Shown here: piece by piece, positions 33,880-44,993 of the stretch
How the letters are laid out: the number at the start of each line of letters is the position of its first letter
Numbering within the stretch: the first letter of the stretch is position 1
Notes under the pieces: model-generated
Told to the model about the DNA's origin: nothing
Seen by the model: the letters and a program-made list of their open reading frames with translations, nothing else
The model's database searches: none
Program-made: the position numbers and the translations under genes
Assembly (NCBI RefSeq): GCF_016055185.1
Contig: NZ_JAECVR010000008.1
Coordinates: 93,490 to 157,489, forward strand
Reading direction: 5' to 3'
From: Paenactinomyces guangxiensis
GTDB taxonomy: Bacteria > Bacillota > Bacilli > Thermoactinomycetales > Thermoactinomycetaceae
DNA length: 64,000 nucleotides

Positions 33880-34532
33880 CTTTTACCAGAGATAACCTTT
33901 ATCTCTACTTCATAATGGGAAGCCAGGATTGTCCGAATCACAACCCGGTTGAAGTGTTAAAACAAGCGATTCAGGGTGGAATCACCTGCTTTCAGTATCG
34001 TGAAAAAAACTCCGGACTGAATATGAGGGAAACCGTCCGGCTGGGAAAAGAGTTGCGGAACATCTGCCGCCAACATAAGATCCCATTTATCGTCAATGAC
34101 CGGGTTGATCTCGCTCTTATTTTGGAGGCAACTGGTGTACATGTCGGACAAGAAGATCTCCCCGCGGCGGAAGTGCGCCGCATCATCGGTCCCTCCCGCA
34201 TTCTTGGTGTATCGGCGGAAACTCCGGAAGAAGCAAAACATGCTTTTGCGGACGGTGCGGATTACATTGGAGTCGGCCCGATGTTTTCCACATCGTCAAA
34301 ACCTGATGCGGGCCAGCCAATCGGTCCCGCAGCCATAAGCCGCATCCGGAATCATTTGCCCTTCGGCTCCCTCATCGTCGGGATTGGCGGAATCACTCCG
34401 AAGCGGGCCCCGGACGTACTTGCTGCCGGTGCCGATGGTGTTGCCGTTATCTCTGCAATCAGTAAAGATAAACAACCTGCTCACGCAGCACAAGCATTTT
34501 TACAAACCATGCGCAACTCCACAAAATTGTAA
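33876..34532 (+). CDS. thiE: Thiamine-phosphate synthase
   Basis: ThiE joins HMP-PP and thiazole phosphate to thiamine phosphate. The 218 residues form a TIM barrel with the family motifs FQYREK, FIVNDRVDLAL, VGQEDLP, SAETPEEA, YIGVGPMFSTSSKPDAG and GIGGITPKRAPDVLAAGADG. The ATG overlaps the thiD stop (ATGA) and has AGGAGGGG before it. The thiM gene often seen with these two is absent here. Confidence 0.94.
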   Translation: MTFTRDNLYLYFIMGSQDCPNHNPVEVLKQAIQGGITCFQYREKNSGLNMRETVRLGKELRNICRQHKIPFIVNDRVDLALILEATGVHVGQEDLPAAEVRRIIGPSRILGVSAETPEEAKHAFADGADYIGVGPMFSTSSKPDAGQPIGPAAISRIRNHLPFGSLIVGIGGITPKRAPDVLAAGADGVAVISAISKDKQPAHAAQAFLQTMRNSTKL

Positions 34533-34550
34533 ACCTTGTTTTTCTAACTC

Positions 34551-34569
34551 TTGTACAAAAGTGGTACAA
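34551..34569 (+). promoter_or_regulatory. TTGTAC-N7-GTACAA inverted repeat overlapping a -10-like TACAAT
   Basis: The repeat lies 190 bases before the aldo/keto reductase. If TACAAT is the -10 box, a bound regulator would block the promoter. The 185-base leader that follows (34571-34755) contains no gene and no riboswitch class I recognise. Confidence 0.35.
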
Positions 34570-34755
34570 TAAGGTCGGAACGATACCAGTTCAGGTTGGA
34601 AACGGGTTATTTTGCCTGTCTGCCGGAACACTGAATAGCCCCTTTTGATCATGCCTGCCCGATTTTCTTCAGCTTACTTTGCTGTTAGGTTGATAGATCT
34701 GCTTGTAACAAGAGCATGTACTTTATTTATTTGCACGTATAAGGAGGATCTCCAG

Positions 34756-35793
34756 ATGAAATATCGTTCTATGCCCGGCATTGACCGTCCTGTCTCCGAG
34801 GTAGGCTTTGGAGTCTGGTCTGTTGCCACCCCATGGTGGGGCGTCAAAGATGAAGAACTGGGAAAAAGATTGCTGCGAAGTGCCTACGAAGACTACGGAA
34901 TCACCTTTTTTGACACCGCAGATGTATATGGGCAGGGAAAAGGTGAAACCATTCTGGCCGAAGCTTTAAGCGGCATTCGTGATAAAGTCGTCATCGCCAC
35001 CAAATTCGGCTATGACATCTATGCCAAACGCGGGGACCGCCACGGGGGGCACAGCGAACTTCCTCAACGCTGGGATGCTGCATCCATCCGCAAATCGTGC
35101 GAAGAAAGCCTGCAACGCTTAAAAACAGATTACATTGATGTATATCAACTTCACAATGCCCGGATGGAAGCAATCCGGAGTGATGAAGTGAAGGAAACAC
35201 TTGAACGCCTCAAAGAGGAAGGAAAGATCCTCTCTTACGGTGTGGCTCTCGGACCGGATATCGGATGGAGAGATGAAGGACTGGCCACCATTGTTGAGCG
35301 CAAAATGAATATGGCACAAATCATCAATAACTTAATTGAACAAGATCCGGCCCGTGAGCTGATCCGCGCCGCTGAAGAGCATGATTGCTCTTTAATTGCA
35401 CGGGTTCCCCACGCTTCGGGGCTGTTGGACGGGACTTACGATCCGGACAAGCACTTTGACAAAACAGACCACCGGAACCACCGCCCTGTCAAATGGATGC
35501 AAGCAGGCCTACAGGCGGTACGCGAATGGAAGTTCCTCTATGAAGGAACCGATCGCACCATCGGGCAGGCAGCCATTCTTTTCTCGCTGGCCAGCCCGGC
35601 CATAAAATCTGTTCTGCCGAACATCACTAATAAAGACAACCTGCGCGAATTTGCCCAGGCACCTGACAAAACCCCATTGTCCGAAGCAGAGTTAAAGAAA
35701 ATCGAGCAGCTATGGGAAGGCGGGCAAAAAACCGCTTTGAAACAGCCGTTTTCCAACAGTAAGTCCAAACCGACCCCTGTAGCGTCCAGATAA
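34756..35793 (+). CDS. Aldo/keto reductase
   Basis: This NAD(P)H-dependent oxidoreductase (345 residues) has a TIM barrel. The catalytic tetrad is visible: Asp and Tyr in [14 protein letters not shown], Lys in VIATKFGYD and His in [11 protein letters not shown]. The substrate is unknown; members of this branch reduce sugars, methylglyoxal-type aldehydes or aromatics. The ATG at 34756 follows AAGGAGG by 8 bases; an upstream in-frame start at 34645 has none and would add a cysteine-rich leader unlike the family. It is monocistronic. Confidence 0.88.
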   Translation: MKYRSMPGIDRPVSEVGFGVWSVATPWWGVKDEELGKRLLRSAYEDYGITFFDTADVYGQGKGETILAEALSGIRDKVVIATKFGYDIYAKRGDRHGGHSELPQRWDAASIRKSCEESLQRLKTDYIDVYQLHNARMEAIRSDEVKETLERLKEEGKILSYGVALGPDIGWRDEGLATIVERKMNMAQIINNLIEQDPARELIRAAEEHDCSLIARVPHASGLLDGTYDPDKHFDKTDHRNHRPVKWMQAGLQAVREWKFLYEGTDRTIGQAAILFSLASPAIKSVLPNITNKDNLREFAQAPDKTPLSEAELKKIEQLWEGGQKTALKQPFSNSKSKPTPVASR

Positions 35794-35808
35794 TCCGGAA
35801 ATGAAACG

Positions 35809-35842
35809 CCCGGCGTTCCTTCAGGAATGCCGGGTGTTGATC
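35809..35842 (+). terminator. Terminator-like hairpin after the aldo/keto reductase
   Basis: CCCGGCGTTCCT pairs with AGGAATGCCGGG (one G-T pair) around a minimal loop. The T-run after it is poor. Confidence 0.55.
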
Positions 35843-35973
35843 ATATTCTAAAGCTGTTTCACGAAAAACCAATTCTGCAGGTTTATGTCATCAATCTCCT
35901 CCTGTACCCAAACAAATACCTATTAAGTAAGAAAATCATAAAATGATATACTAAGGTTGCCTAAATGTAAGTA

Positions 35974-36002
35974 TTTACATCAACCTGTGTTAATGATAAT
36001 AT
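35974..36002 (+). promoter_or_regulatory. Promoter of the T-box/MFS transcript
   Basis: TTTACA (35974-35979), a 17-base spacer and TATAAT-like TAATAT (35997-36002) are followed directly by the T-box leader. Confidence 0.7.
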
Positions 36003-36009
36003 GTACAAA

Positions 36010-36302
36010 AAATTAAATGCAATGAAGAGAAGAGTAGATAAATTAATTCTTTTCAGAGAGCCCTGTCAGCTGAGAATGGGTAAGAATTATTTATTGAACC
36101 AAGCCTCTGAGCATCACATTGGAACCTGCCTGCAGAGGGGGATAATGTGACAGGAGCTCCTGTTATAGAGCCAGGGTATTCGTTCCTTTGCATGCTGTAC
36201 CTGTTAAGGTTAATATGGTGACATATTAATAAACTGGGGTGGCACCACGACTACAAAATCTCGTCCCCAAGACATAAGTCTTGGCGGCGAGATTTTTTTA
36301 TT
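36010..36302 (+). promoter_or_regulatory. T-box riboswitch upstream of an MFS transporter
   Basis: The leader has AGAGAAGAGTA for the 5' side of stem I, the pairing ATAAATTAATTCTT / AAGAATTATTTAT, and the T-box GGGGTGGCACCACGACT (36236-36252). It ends in a terminator with CCAAGAC-ATAA-GTCTTGG inside ATCTCG / CGAGAT and a T7 run. The specifier loop reads GAACCAAGC (36096-36104) before CTCT. Aligned on the Phe leader of this window, the codon would be AAG (Lys); CAA (Gln) and ACC (Thr) are alternatives. The T-box class is certain, the amino acid is not. Confidence 0.88.
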
Positions 36303-36378
36303 GCATAAAAATATTTGTTAACATTGAATATCTGACCAGATAATAACTAAACAGCTTCACCTAAAGGAGGAAAACTAT

Positions 36379-37629
36379 ATGAGCTTAAAAAAGTTATTGG
36401 GATCTTGGAAATATCCTTCGATCCTACTATTTGGAATGGGGGTTTCTAATATTGGTGACTGGATTTATCTAATCGCACTTAATTTAATTGTGCTTGATAT
36501 GACAGGCTCCCCTCTTGCAGTAGCTGCACTTTATATTCTCAAACCTTTAGCTGTCTTATTTACAAATGTCTGGGCTGGCAGCGTTATAGACCGTTCAAAT
36601 AAGCGTAACCTAATGATAACCCTCGATCTATTTCGGGCTATATTTATCAGTTTATTACCTTTCTTTTCTTCAATTTGGTCTATGTATTTAGCCGTCTTTT
36701 TAATCAATATGGCGAGTTCTATGTTTGTCCCGACATCTATAACTTATATTACAAAATTAACACCCCCTGAACAAAGAAAACGTTTTAACTCCCTTCGCAG
36801 TTTAATTGAATCCGGAGGTTTTCTGATTGGTCCGGCGGTCGCGGGGATGCTGTTTTTAATTGGTACACCAATATTTGCAATCTACATAAATGCAATTGCC
36901 TTATTTTTGTCAGGATTCGTTACTCTGTTTATGCCTAACCTTGAAAAACAAACTTTTGCTGACACAACTGATCAAAAAATATCTTTGGAACTTTTAAAAA
37001 GTGATTGGAAAATTGTTTTAAACTTTAGTCATCGACATGCTTATATTATGTTAATCTACTTTTTATTTAGTTGTATGATGGTAATGGCAACAGCTGTAGA
37101 TTCACTTGAAGCTGCTTTTGCAAAAAAAGTGCTATATTTATCAGATAGTGATTATGGATTTCTTGTAAGTATAGCCGGGGCAGGAATCGTTGCCGGGGCT
37201 ATTGTTAACACGATTTTTACAAAAAAATTAGCAACTTCTGTGCTAATTGGATTCGGTTCTTTATTTGTTTCTGTTGGTTATATCATCTACGCCTTTTCAA
37301 GTTCCTTTTTTGTAGCAGCTTTGGGGTTCTTTGTCCTTTCCTTTTCTCTCGCTTTTGCAAATACAGGATTTCTTACATTTTATCAAAACAACATACCTGT
37401 TGAGGTCATGGGGAGAGTTGGCAGCATATACAGGTTAATTGAAGCGATATTAATCATGATTACAACTGTTATTTTTGGAGTTGCAGCTCAACTCATTTCG
37501 ATTAAGTTTATTGTGATCATCGGGACATTCGTAATGTTGTTGATAACAATGATACTATGCACATTCAACTTTCAACCATCAAAGAAAAAATATTATCAAA
37601 CTGCAATCACAGATTCCAAAGGGTTTTAA
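36379..37629 (+). CDS. MFS transporter under T-box control
   Basis: This 416-residue membrane protein has about 12 helices and the MFS_3-type N-terminus GMGVSNIGDWIYLIALNLIV, with the loop 2-3 motif AGSVIDRSNKRNLMI. Such proteins mostly export small molecules. AAAGGAGG is 10 bases before the ATG. The only gene behind the T-box, it should be made when one tRNA is uncharged, which fits amino-acid uptake or export, or resistance to an aminoacyl-tRNA synthetase inhibitor. Its codons are clearly more AT-rich than those of its neighbours, suggesting transfer. No terminator is clear after it. Confidence 0.85.
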   Translation: MSLKKLLGSWKYPSILLFGMGVSNIGDWIYLIALNLIVLDMTGSPLAVAALYILKPLAVLFTNVWAGSVIDRSNKRNLMITLDLFRAIFISLLPFFSSIWSMYLAVFLINMASSMFVPTSITYITKLTPPEQRKRFNSLRSLIESGGFLIGPAVAGMLFLIGTPIFAIYINAIALFLSGFVTLFMPNLEKQTFADTTDQKISLELLKSDWKIVLNFSHRHAYIMLIYFLFSCMMVMATAVDSLEAAFAKKVLYLSDSDYGFLVSIAGAGIVAGAIVNTIFTKKLATSVLIGFGSLFVSVGYIIYAFSSSFFVAALGFFVLSFSLAFANTGFLTFYQNNIPVEVMGRVGSIYRLIEAILIMITTVIFGVAAQLISIKFIVIIGTFVMLLITMILCTFNFQPSKKKYYQTAITDSKGF

Positions 37630-37852
37630 ATATATTTAGAGTTTTCCTGAACGGGAAGCGATTATTGAACAGAAAGATCCCATATTGATATGAATATCTG
37701 TTCACAAGACTACGAATCTGCATGAAAACATTTAAGGTTTCGTAACTTATGGATGCGGATAACAATTTTAGAAGATATTCAGTTACACTAAATACAGATC
37801 GCACAATTTGATTCTTATGTATCTGCGAAAATGAAATGGGTTGGTGACTGAT

Positions 37853-38575
37853 ATGATTGAAGACTGGTTAAAAGAATCGAAGTATACAGTTGTTTTTACC
37901 GGGGCCGGGATGTCCACGGAAAGCGGCTTGCCCGATTTTCGTTCCTCGGGAGGACTATGGGCCGGCAAAGACCCCATGGTGATTGCCAGTACGTATGCGC
38001 TTCAGAACAATCGTGATGAGTTTACCGATTTCTATCGGTCACGAATCAAAGAACTTTTAAAGCATAAACCGCATGAGGGCCATGAGATTTTGGCACGCTG
38101 GGAAAAAGAAGGCTTCGTTCATGGAATCATCACGCAAAATGTAGACACCTATCACCAGAAAGCTGGGAGCCAACATGTGGCAGAGATTCACGGCAGCCTT
38201 GGAACCGTGCACTGTTCGATATGCGGAACATCCTATCCCTTTGAATCTTACCTTGCCCCAAATGGAACCCAATGTACATGCGGGGGATTCATCCGCCCAT
38301 CTATCGTTTTGTTTGGCGAATCCTTGCCCGAGGAGGAATTAACGAAAGCAGAAGAAATGATCTCAAAGGCTGAACTGTGTATCGTACTGGGATCTTCCCT
38401 GCAGGTAAGTCCCGCTAATTACTTCCCCATCACCGCCAAAGAGAATGGCGCAAAATTAGCCATCATCAATATGGAACCTACTGAATTTGATGATTACGCC
38501 GATTTAGTCATTAACGGCAAGAAAATAGGATCTTTCCTAAAAGAAGTAGATGAAAAGTTAAGAGAAGATCAATAG
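37853..38575 (+). CDS. NAD-dependent protein deacetylase (sirtuin, Sir2 family)
   Basis: This enzyme removes acyl groups from lysines using NAD+. The 240 residues show GAGMSTESGLPDFRS, TQNVDTYHQKAG with the nearby catalytic His in EIHGSLG, and a zinc ribbon (CSIC, then CTC with a neighbouring Gly-Gly; the fourth ligand, C in TQC, precedes it). GSSLQVSPA and the end motif NMEPTEFDD complete the fold. The ribosome site GGTGA is weak; a GTG or TTG a few codons upstream is possible. It is convergent with leuB. Confidence 0.9.
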   Translation: MIEDWLKESKYTVVFTGAGMSTESGLPDFRSSGGLWAGKDPMVIASTYALQNNRDEFTDFYRSRIKELLKHKPHEGHEILARWEKEGFVHGIITQNVDTYHQKAGSQHVAEIHGSLGTVHCSICGTSYPFESYLAPNGTQCTCGGFIRPSIVLFGESLPEEELTKAEEMISKAELCIVLGSSLQVSPANYFPITAKENGAKLAIINMEPTEFDDYADLVINGKKIGSFLKEVDEKLREDQ

Positions 38576-38594
38576 AAGTTTCCTGCAAAAAATC

Positions 38595-38626
38595 AACAGC
38601 AGGGGATGATGCCCCTGCTGTTTTGA
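38595..38626. terminator. Shared terminator between the sirtuin gene and leuB
   Basis: AACAGCAGGGG and CCCCTGCTGTT form a perfect 11-base stem with a 6-base loop and a T-run on the plus side. It lies between convergent genes. Confidence 0.8.
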
Positions 38627-38642
38627 CTGTGAACAATTGAGA

Positions 38643-39761
38643 TTAAAACATCACTTCCAGCGGAATCGAAGGTGTTGGTTCAAAATGCACCAACTCCTCC
38701 GCCACGCGGTCGCCAAACTCTTCGGTGCTTACCGCCATTTGTCCGCTCAACGCGATATCCGGTGTGCGATGTCCGCGTCTCAACACGGTTCTTACAGCAT
38801 TTTCAATGGATTGGGCGGCTTCTTCATAACCGAACGTGTGACGCAACATCATAGCGGCTGACAGGATGGTGGCACTGGGATTGGCGACTCCCTGGCCGGC
38901 AATGTCGGGAGCCGAGCCGTGAACGGGTTCATAAAGTCCCAGTGAACCTTCCCCCAGGCTTGCAGATGGCAACATTCCAATCGAACCGGTTAGAATCGCC
39001 GCTTCATCGCTTAAAATATCTCCAAACATATTTTCTGTCACAATCACATCAAATTCAGCAGGACGGCGGACCATCTGCATGGCACAGTTGTCGACCAGCA
39101 TATGCTCCAGTTCAACATCGGGAAATTCTTTTGCTACCCGTTGTACGACGGAACGCCAGAGTCTTGAACTTTCCAGAACGTTCGCCTTGTCTACCGAGGT
39201 GAGGCGCTTGCTCCGCCCCCGGGCAATTTGGAAGGCAAGCCGCACGATCCGCTCAATTTCATGTTCATGGTAGATTAAGAGATCAGTTGCTACTTCTCCT
39301 TCTTCCGTTTTCACCCTCGTCTTCTCACCAAAGTAGATGCCGCCAGTCAATTCACGCACCACCACCAGATCTACCCCGGCGATGACTTCCGGACGCAAAG
39401 TTGAACTCTTCTCCATCCCTTCAAACAGGGTGACCGGACGCAAATTGGAGTAAAGACCCAATCCCTTGCGCAGGCCGAGCAATGCTTTTTCCGGTCTCAG
39501 GTCAGGGGGATTCTCATCCCACTGCGGCCCTCCGACCGCTCCGAGCAATACGGCATCGGAATTCTTACACAAATCCAGGGTTGATTGCGGCAAAGGGGTA
39601 CCCACCCGGTCAATGGCTCCCCCACCCGCCATCGCAAATTCAAATTCAAAAGAATAGCCAAACACTTCTTCCACCTGGCGCAATACTTTTACTGCTTCAT
39701 CAACAATTTCCGGACCAATCCCGTCCCCTGGCAATACAGCTATTTTCTTCACTCTGCTCAT
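38643..39761 (-). CDS. leuB: 3-isopropylmalate dehydrogenase
   Basis: LeuB oxidises and decarboxylates 3-isopropylmalate in leucine synthesis. The 372 residues have the family's start [20 protein letters not shown], the substrate-binding [12 protein letters not shown] (about residue 136), and the metal site [25 protein letters not shown] (about 237-260). Length is normal. The ATG at 39761 has GGAGAGGGAG before it. It is the last gene of the operon; leuC and leuD, which follow it in Bacillus, are not here. Confidence 0.95.
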   Translation of the reverse strand: MSRVKKIAVLPGDGIGPEIVDEAVKVLRQVEEVFGYSFEFEFAMAGGGAIDRVGTPLPQSTLDLCKNSDAVLLGAVGGPQWDENPPDLRPEKALLGLRKGLGLYSNLRPVTLFEGMEKSSTLRPEVIAGVDLVVVRELTGGIYFGEKTRVKTEEGEVATDLLIYHEHEIERIVRLAFQIARGRSKRLTSVDKANVLESSRLWRSVVQRVAKEFPDVELEHMLVDNCAMQMVRRPAEFDVIVTENMFGDILSDEAAILTGSIGMLPSASLGEGSLGLYEPVHGSAPDIAGQGVANPSATILSAAMMLRHTFGYEEAAQSIENAVRTVLRRGHRTPDIALSGQMAVSTEEFGDRVAEELVHFEPTPSIPLEVMF

Positions 39762-39788
39762 CGGCTCCCTCTCCTCTCCACATCCTGC

Positions 39789-41342
39789 TTACACAGTTAC
39801 TTTTTTCTGCAGTTCCCCTTTCTGGTCCGCCTCTTTCCTTTTGACCAACCGGTTGACCGCATCAAGATAAGCTCTCGCACTCGCCTCCAGCACATCTGTG
39901 CTGACTCCTCTTCCTCTTACCGATATTTCATTTTGTTCCAGCCGGACATGCACTTCACCCAGGGCATCTTTTCCCTGTGTAACCGAATGAATGCGATAAT
40001 CGACTAACTCCGCTTTCTCCCCTGTAATGCGGTCAATCGTTTTAAAGATGGCATCTACGGAGCCATTCCCGCAGGCCGCCTCCTCCAGCAGCTTTCCGTG
40101 AGATTGATGCCGGATCCGCAGTGAAGCGGTAGGCAGGGAGTGGCTTCCGTAGGAAATGTGAATCGATTCCAAAGTGTAAACTTCAGACGCTTCTCCCAGC
40201 TTTTCTTCGACCAGGGCGATCAGATCATCATCCGTGATTTCCTTTTTACGGTCTGCCAACTCTTTAAACCGGGCAAACAAAACATTGATCTGCTCATCTG
40301 ATTGAGGATAGCCCAGCTGAGTCAACTTGTCACGGAAGGCGTGCCGTCCGGAATGCTTACCGAGAATCAGACGGCTTTCGGTAAGCCCGATCGTTTCCGG
40401 TGTCATAATTTCATAAGTTGATTTGTGCTTTAATACCCCATCCTGATGAATACCGGCTTCGTGCGCAAAAGCGTTGGCCCCTACGACTGCTTTATTCCCC
40501 GGTACGAACATCCCCGTCAGTTTGCTCACCAAACGACTGGTCCGGTCAATCTCTTTCAAGTTTAATGTTGTTTGCACCTGGTACAAAGATTCTCTCGTTT
40601 TAATGGCCATGGCAATCTCTTCGATAGCGGCGTTACCGGCTCTCTCTCCAATCCCGTTGATCGTCCCCTCTACTTGCTCCACTCCTGCCTGAATAGCAGC
40701 TAAACTGTTTGCCACAGCCATTCCCAAATCATCATGGCAATGGGCACTCAAACGAACCCGGTCCACATTTGGCACGCGCTTGCGCAACTCGACAAAGATA
40801 TTGGCATACTCCTCAGGAGTCAGGTACCCCACCGTATCCGGCAGGTTAATTACATCAGCTCCGGCTTGAATTGCCCGGTCAGCCACCTCGCACAAGAAGT
40901 CAATTTCCGTTCTGCCGGCATCTTCGGCCGAAAACTCAACAACCGGAAAGAACCGCTTCGCATAGCGGATGGCTTCTTCTGCCCGTTCCAGTACTTGCTC
41001 CTTGCTCATACGTAATTTATACTGGCGATGGATGGGTGAAGTGGCCAAAAAGATATGCAGATAAGGTGATTCGGCTGCCTGGAGCGCCTCCCAGGCTTGA
41101 TCGATATCCCCTTGAACCGAGCGGGACAAGCTGCAGACAGAGCTGTTTTTCACCGTTTTCGCAACTTCCCGGACCGCCTGCAAATCTCCGGGTGAGGAAG
41201 CGGCAAACCCGGCTTCTATTACATTGACACCCAGTCTTTCAAGCTGAGTTGCAATTTCCACCTTTTCGGACGCACTCAAGTTGACTCCCGGTGATTGTTC
41301 ACCATCACGCAACGTGGTATCAAAAATGTAAATGGTTCGCAT
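39789..41342 (-). CDS. leuA: 2-isopropylmalate synthase
   Basis: LeuA condenses acetyl-CoA with 2-oxoisovalerate, the first leucine-specific step. The 517 residues have the catalytic barrel ([16 protein letters not shown] at the start, [16 protein letters not shown] near 200, [11 protein letters not shown]), the subdomains around residue 300-385, and the C-terminal allosteric domain (about 390-505) that binds leucine. The ATG at 41342 follows GGGGAGG by 8 bases. It lies between ilvC and leuB with short gaps. Confidence 0.95.
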   Translation of the reverse strand: MRTIYIFDTTLRDGEQSPGVNLSASEKVEIATQLERLGVNVIEAGFAASSPGDLQAVREVAKTVKNSSVCSLSRSVQGDIDQAWEALQAAESPYLHIFLATSPIHRQYKLRMSKEQVLERAEEAIRYAKRFFPVVEFSAEDAGRTEIDFLCEVADRAIQAGADVINLPDTVGYLTPEEYANIFVELRKRVPNVDRVRLSAHCHDDLGMAVANSLAAIQAGVEQVEGTINGIGERAGNAAIEEIAMAIKTRESLYQVQTTLNLKEIDRTSRLVSKLTGMFVPGNKAVVGANAFAHEAGIHQDGVLKHKSTYEIMTPETIGLTESRLILGKHSGRHAFRDKLTQLGYPQSDEQINVLFARFKELADRKKEITDDDLIALVEEKLGEASEVYTLESIHISYGSHSLPTASLRIRHQSHGKLLEEAACGNGSVDAIFKTIDRITGEKAELVDYRIHSVTQGKDALGEVHVRLEQNEISVRGRGVSTDVLEASARAYLDAVNRLVKRKEADQKGELQKKVTV

Positions 41343-41370
41343 TACCGCTTCCTCCCCTTTTTATCATCTT

Positions 41371-42384
41371 TTACTGTTTGACTGGCTCTTTTTGCCCTTT
41401 GTTTACCCATACCATCATCTCTCTCAGCTTTGCTCCAACTTGCTCAATCTCATGCTCTTTCTCTTTCTTTCTCATGCTTTCAAATTCATGGCGGCCATTT
41501 TTGTTCTCCTCGATCCATCTGCGGGCAAATGTCCCGTCTTGAACCTCTTTCAAAATCTCTTTCATCGCTGCGCGGGCCGGTTCGGCGATGACGCGCCTGC
41601 CACTGACATAGTCGCCAAATTCAGCTGTATCGCTGACGGAGTAACGCATTCCACCTAAACCTTGTTCATACATCAAATCCACAATGAGCTTTAACTCATG
41701 CAAACACTCAAAATAAGCGATTTCCGGTTGATAGCCTGCTTCGATCAGTGTTTCAAATCCGCTTTTGACCAGCTGGCTCACTCCACCGCAAAGGACAGCC
41801 TGCTCACCAAACAAATCTGTTTCAGTTTCCTCTTTAAATGTGGTCTCAATAACTCCCGCCTTGGTGGCTCCAATTCCCTTACAGTAAGCGAGGGCCAGCT
41901 GATGGGCCTTACCGGAGGCATCCTGATGGACCGCAATCAGTGCTGGTACACCAAAGCCTTCCTGATACACACGCCGAACAAGATGGCCGGGAGATTTGGG
42001 AGCAACAAGAATCACATCGACAGAATTAGGCGGAACAATCTGATTAAAGTGAATATTGAAACCATGTGAGAAAAAGATGGCATCTCCCGGTTCCAGATTT
42101 GGCTCCACTTGCTCTTTGTATACTTTGGCCTGATGTTCGTCAGGCAATAAAATTTGTACAACCTGTGCCTGTTTCACAGCTTCATCCACTTCATAAACAT
42201 CAAACCCGTCCTGTTCCGCCTGGTCCCACGATTTCCCTTTTCTTAAACCCACTACAACCTTGATACCGCTGTCCCGCAGATTTTGTGCCTGAGCGTGTCC
42301 CTGGCTTCCATATCCGATAATTGCAACTGTCTTACCTTGCAATAAAGATAGATCTGCATCCTGTTCATAAAACATTTTTGCCAT
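41371..42384 (-). CDS. ilvC: Ketol-acid reductoisomerase
   Basis: IlvC isomerises and reduces acetolactate with NADPH. The 337 residues are a class I (short) enzyme: Rossmann motif [17 protein letters not shown] near residue 22, and a knotted helical C-domain with the metal ligands in [12 protein letters not shown] and [14 protein letters not shown]. The ATG at 42384 has GGAGG 8 bases before it; an ATG five codons earlier overlaps that ribosome site. It is the third gene of the ilv-leu operon. Confidence 0.95.
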   Translation of the reverse strand: MAKMFYEQDADLSLLQGKTVAIIGYGSQGHAQAQNLRDSGIKVVVGLRKGKSWDQAEQDGFDVYEVDEAVKQAQVVQILLPDEHQAKVYKEQVEPNLEPGDAIFFSHGFNIHFNQIVPPNSVDVILVAPKSPGHLVRRVYQEGFGVPALIAVHQDASGKAHQLALAYCKGIGATKAGVIETTFKEETETDLFGEQAVLCGGVSQLVKSGFETLIEAGYQPEIAYFECLHELKLIVDLMYEQGLGGMRYSVSDTAEFGDYVSGRRVIAEPARAAMKEILKEVQDGTFARRWIEENKNGRHEFESMRKKEKEHEIEQVGAKLREMMVWVNKGQKEPVKQ

Positions 42385-42412
42385 TTTTCCATCCTCCAAT
42401 TGTTGTCGTTTT

Positions 42413-42913
42413 TTATGAGCTTATTGCTTTCTGTCTGGACATTCCCCTGGCCAGAGCCGTCACACCGGTACGGGCGATCTCTTTGATTCCATAAGGGCGG
42501 AGAAGTTCAATCATTGCATCCAGTTTGGACCGTTCGCCGGTGGCTTGCACCATTAAGGAACTGGGGCCAACATCCACGATAGATGCGCGAAATGGTTCTA
42601 CAATCCCGGAGATTTCTGTCCGGGAAGCAGGTGAGGCACCAACTTTAACCAGCAATAGTTCCCGTTCAACCACAGAGTCTGCACTCAAGTTTTGAACTTT
42701 GATGACATCGATTAATTTGTGTAACTGTTTGGATACTTGTTCCATGGTATGTTTGTCTCCATTGGTGACAATGACCATGCGGGATAAACCCGGCTCTTCT
42801 GACTCCCCTACGCTGATACTCTCGATGTTAAAGTTTCTCTGCCCGACAAGACTTGCAACCCTTGCAAGAACCCGCGGCTGGTTATTTACGAGTACAGACA
42901 AGATATGCCTCAT
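42413..42913 (-). CDS. ilvH: Acetolactate synthase small (regulatory) subunit
   Basis: This subunit activates IlvB and confers valine feedback inhibition. The 166 residues start with an ACT domain ([20 protein letters not shown], then FNIESISVG) and a second ferredoxin-like domain follows. The ATG overlaps the stop of ilvB by four bases (ATGA), so the two subunits are translationally coupled. Confidence 0.93.
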   Translation of the reverse strand: MRHILSVLVNNQPRVLARVASLVGQRNFNIESISVGESEEPGLSRMVIVTNGDKHTMEQVSKQLHKLIDVIKVQNLSADSVVERELLLVKVGASPASRTEISGIVEPFRASIVDVGPSSLMVQATGERSKLDAMIELLRPYGIKEIARTGVTALARGMSRQKAISS

Positions 42914-44649
42914 GCTTCCTCATCTCCCATCAACATCTCATCCAGTCCTGCTCCCGGGGCAACCATCGGATATACATTTTCTTGAGGAGTTACCCAAAAA
43001 TCAACCACAGCCGGTCCGGGATGCCGAAGGGCTTCCTGCCATACCTGAATGGCTTCCTCCTGTGTGCGGGCTCTCCAGGCTTTCACCCCGTAAGCATCTG
43101 CCAATTTCACAAAATCAGGACCGCCGGATAAGTCAACATCACAGTACCGCTCCTTATAAAACACTTCCTGCCACTGGCGGACCATGCCCAAACATTGATT
43201 ATTGATAATAGCCACTTTTACCGGGATGTTCTCTAATGCAACCACAGCCAATTCCTGTGCGGTCATCTGAAATCCGCCATCACCTGTCACAGCAATCACC
43301 GTCCGGTCGGGTACACCCAGTTGCGCTCCGATGGCGGCCGGGAAACCAAAGCCCATCGTTCCCAATCCCCCGGAACTGAGCAACGAGCGGGAATAGGCGA
43401 AGCGATAGTATTGAGCTACCCACATTTGATGCTGCCCTACGTCTGTAGTAACAATCGCTTCCCCGTTGGTTGAATGATACAGATGCTGAATCACCCACTG
43501 TGGCTTCAGGCTTTCTTCGGATATCTTATACACCAGAGGATAGGTTTGCTTCCACTCATCGATCTGTTTCACCCAATCATCAGACTGGCTCTTTGGTACT
43601 TTTTCATTGACCACCTCCAGTACTTTCTTCACATCTCCCACGATCGGAATAAATGTTTCAACATTTTTTCCGATTTCTGCCGGATCAATGTCAATATGCG
43701 CAATTTTCGCTTTCGTCGCAAATTTATCAATGCGCCCCATCGTTACCCGATCATCAAAACGGGCACCGATTCCGATAAGAAGATCGCAGTTTAGCAAAGC
43801 ATGGTTAGCCGCATAAGTGCCGTGCATCCCGGGCATTCCCATCCACAGGGGATGAGTGCCTGAAAAACCACCGATTCCCATCAAGGTAGTCGTCACGGGA
43901 ATCTGGGCTTGTTCTGCGAAGCGGGACAGCTGTTCAGCTGCACCGGATGTAACTACTCCGCCCCCTGCCAGTATCACAGGCCGCTTCGCCTGAGCAATGG
44001 CATCGTACAACTTTTGAACCTGTAGGGGATGGGGATCAGTCGTAGGTTGAAAGCCCCGGATATACACCGATTCGGGATAGTGAAAAGATGCCCTGGCGTT
44101 GGATACATCTTTGGGGATATCGATCAGAACCGGACCCGGCCGTCCACCGGTGGCAATGGTAAACGCCTCTTTTACAATTCGCGGCAGTTCCCGCACATCT
44201 CGCACAAGATAGTTGTGCTTTGTGATCGGCATCGTAATCCCTGTGATATCCGCCTCCTGGAATGCGTCTGTTCCCAGTAAGTGTTGGGCTACATTTCCGG
44301 TAATACAGACCAGCGGAACGGAATCCATCATCGCGGTAGCAATCCCGGTGACAAGGTTGGTTGCTCCGGGTCCGGACGTGGCGATCACCACCCCGGGTTT
44401 ACCGGTTGCGCGGGCATAGCCGTCAGCAGCGTGAATCGCTCCTTGTTCGTGTCGGGCTAACAGATGCTTCACCTGTCCATCGTAAAGGGAATCGTAGATG
44501 GGTAACACAGCTCCGCCCGGATAACCAAAAATCACCTCAACTCCTTCTGCCACCAAACAACGGAGTAAAATTTCAGAACCTGTGTACTCTTTCTCATCTG
44601 CCTTCATCTCCACTAACTGACTCGTCATGGTTTCCAACTGGGGAGCCAC
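42910..44649 (-). CDS. ilvB: Acetolactate synthase large subunit
   Basis: This ThDP-dependent catalytic subunit makes acetolactate or acetohydroxybutyrate. The 579 residues have an N-terminal ThDP-binding domain ([15 protein letters not shown], catalytic Glu in [15 protein letters not shown]), a central FAD domain, and a C-terminal domain with [15 protein letters not shown] and [12 protein letters not shown]. The GTG at 44649 has GAGGAGG 7 bases before it and is preferred to later ATGs. It is the first gene of the operon behind the Leu T-box. Confidence 0.95.
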   Translation of the reverse strand: MAPQLETMTSQLVEMKADEKEYTGSEILLRCLVAEGVEVIFGYPGGAVLPIYDSLYDGQVKHLLARHEQGAIHAADGYARATGKPGVVIATSGPGATNLVTGIATAMMDSVPLVCITGNVAQHLLGTDAFQEADITGITMPITKHNYLVRDVRELPRIVKEAFTIATGGRPGPVLIDIPKDVSNARASFHYPESVYIRGFQPTTDPHPLQVQKLYDAIAQAKRPVILAGGGVVTSGAAEQLSRFAEQAQIPVTTTLMGIGGFSGTHPLWMGMPGMHGTYAANHALLNCDLLIGIGARFDDRVTMGRIDKFATKAKIAHIDIDPAEIGKNVETFIPIVGDVKKVLEVVNEKVPKSQSDDWVKQIDEWKQTYPLVYKISEESLKPQWVIQHLYHSTNGEAIVTTDVGQHQMWVAQYYRFAYSRSLLSSGGLGTMGFGFPAAIGAQLGVPDRTVIAVTGDGGFQMTAQELAVVALENIPVKVAIINNQCLGMVRQWQEVFYKERYCDVDLSGGPDFVKLADAYGVKAWRARTQEEAIQVWQEALRHPGPAVVDFWVTPQENVYPMVAPGAGLDEMLMGDEEA

Positions 44650-44683
44650 TCATACTCCTCCTCTTTCATTTGATATAAGCAAA

Positions 44684-44993
44684 AGAACCTTTTTCACCCC
44701 GTTTCCTGACATAAAGCCAGTACGATTGGGGCGAAAAAGGTTCGCGGTACCACCCAATTTCATCGACTCCTCACGGCAATCGACCTCAGCGAGTATGGAA
44801 AAACGTTGTAATGACCAAACGTTGCCACACCCTGTCGATAACGGCGACCACCGGCAGTGTACTACTCAGCGCTTCAGCGCCTTTGGACACCCAACTCCGA
44901 GGTGAGAAAATAGTAAACCTGCGGTTCCGGTCTCAGCATCCCCGGACTCTCTGTATCGCACAAGTATACTATCGGTCCTCATCATCGTCATAA
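44684..44993 (-). promoter_or_regulatory. Leu-specific T-box riboswitch of the ilv-leu operon
   Basis: The minus strand carries the T-box GGGTGGTACCGCGAACC (near 44745) and the terminator pair GAACCTTTTTCGCCCC / GGGGTGAAAAAGGTTC. Its stem I has the specifier loop TTTT-CTC-A closed by CCTC. The specifier CTC (Leu, 44906-44904) matches the role of the operon, as in Bacillus subtilis. Confidence 0.9.
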
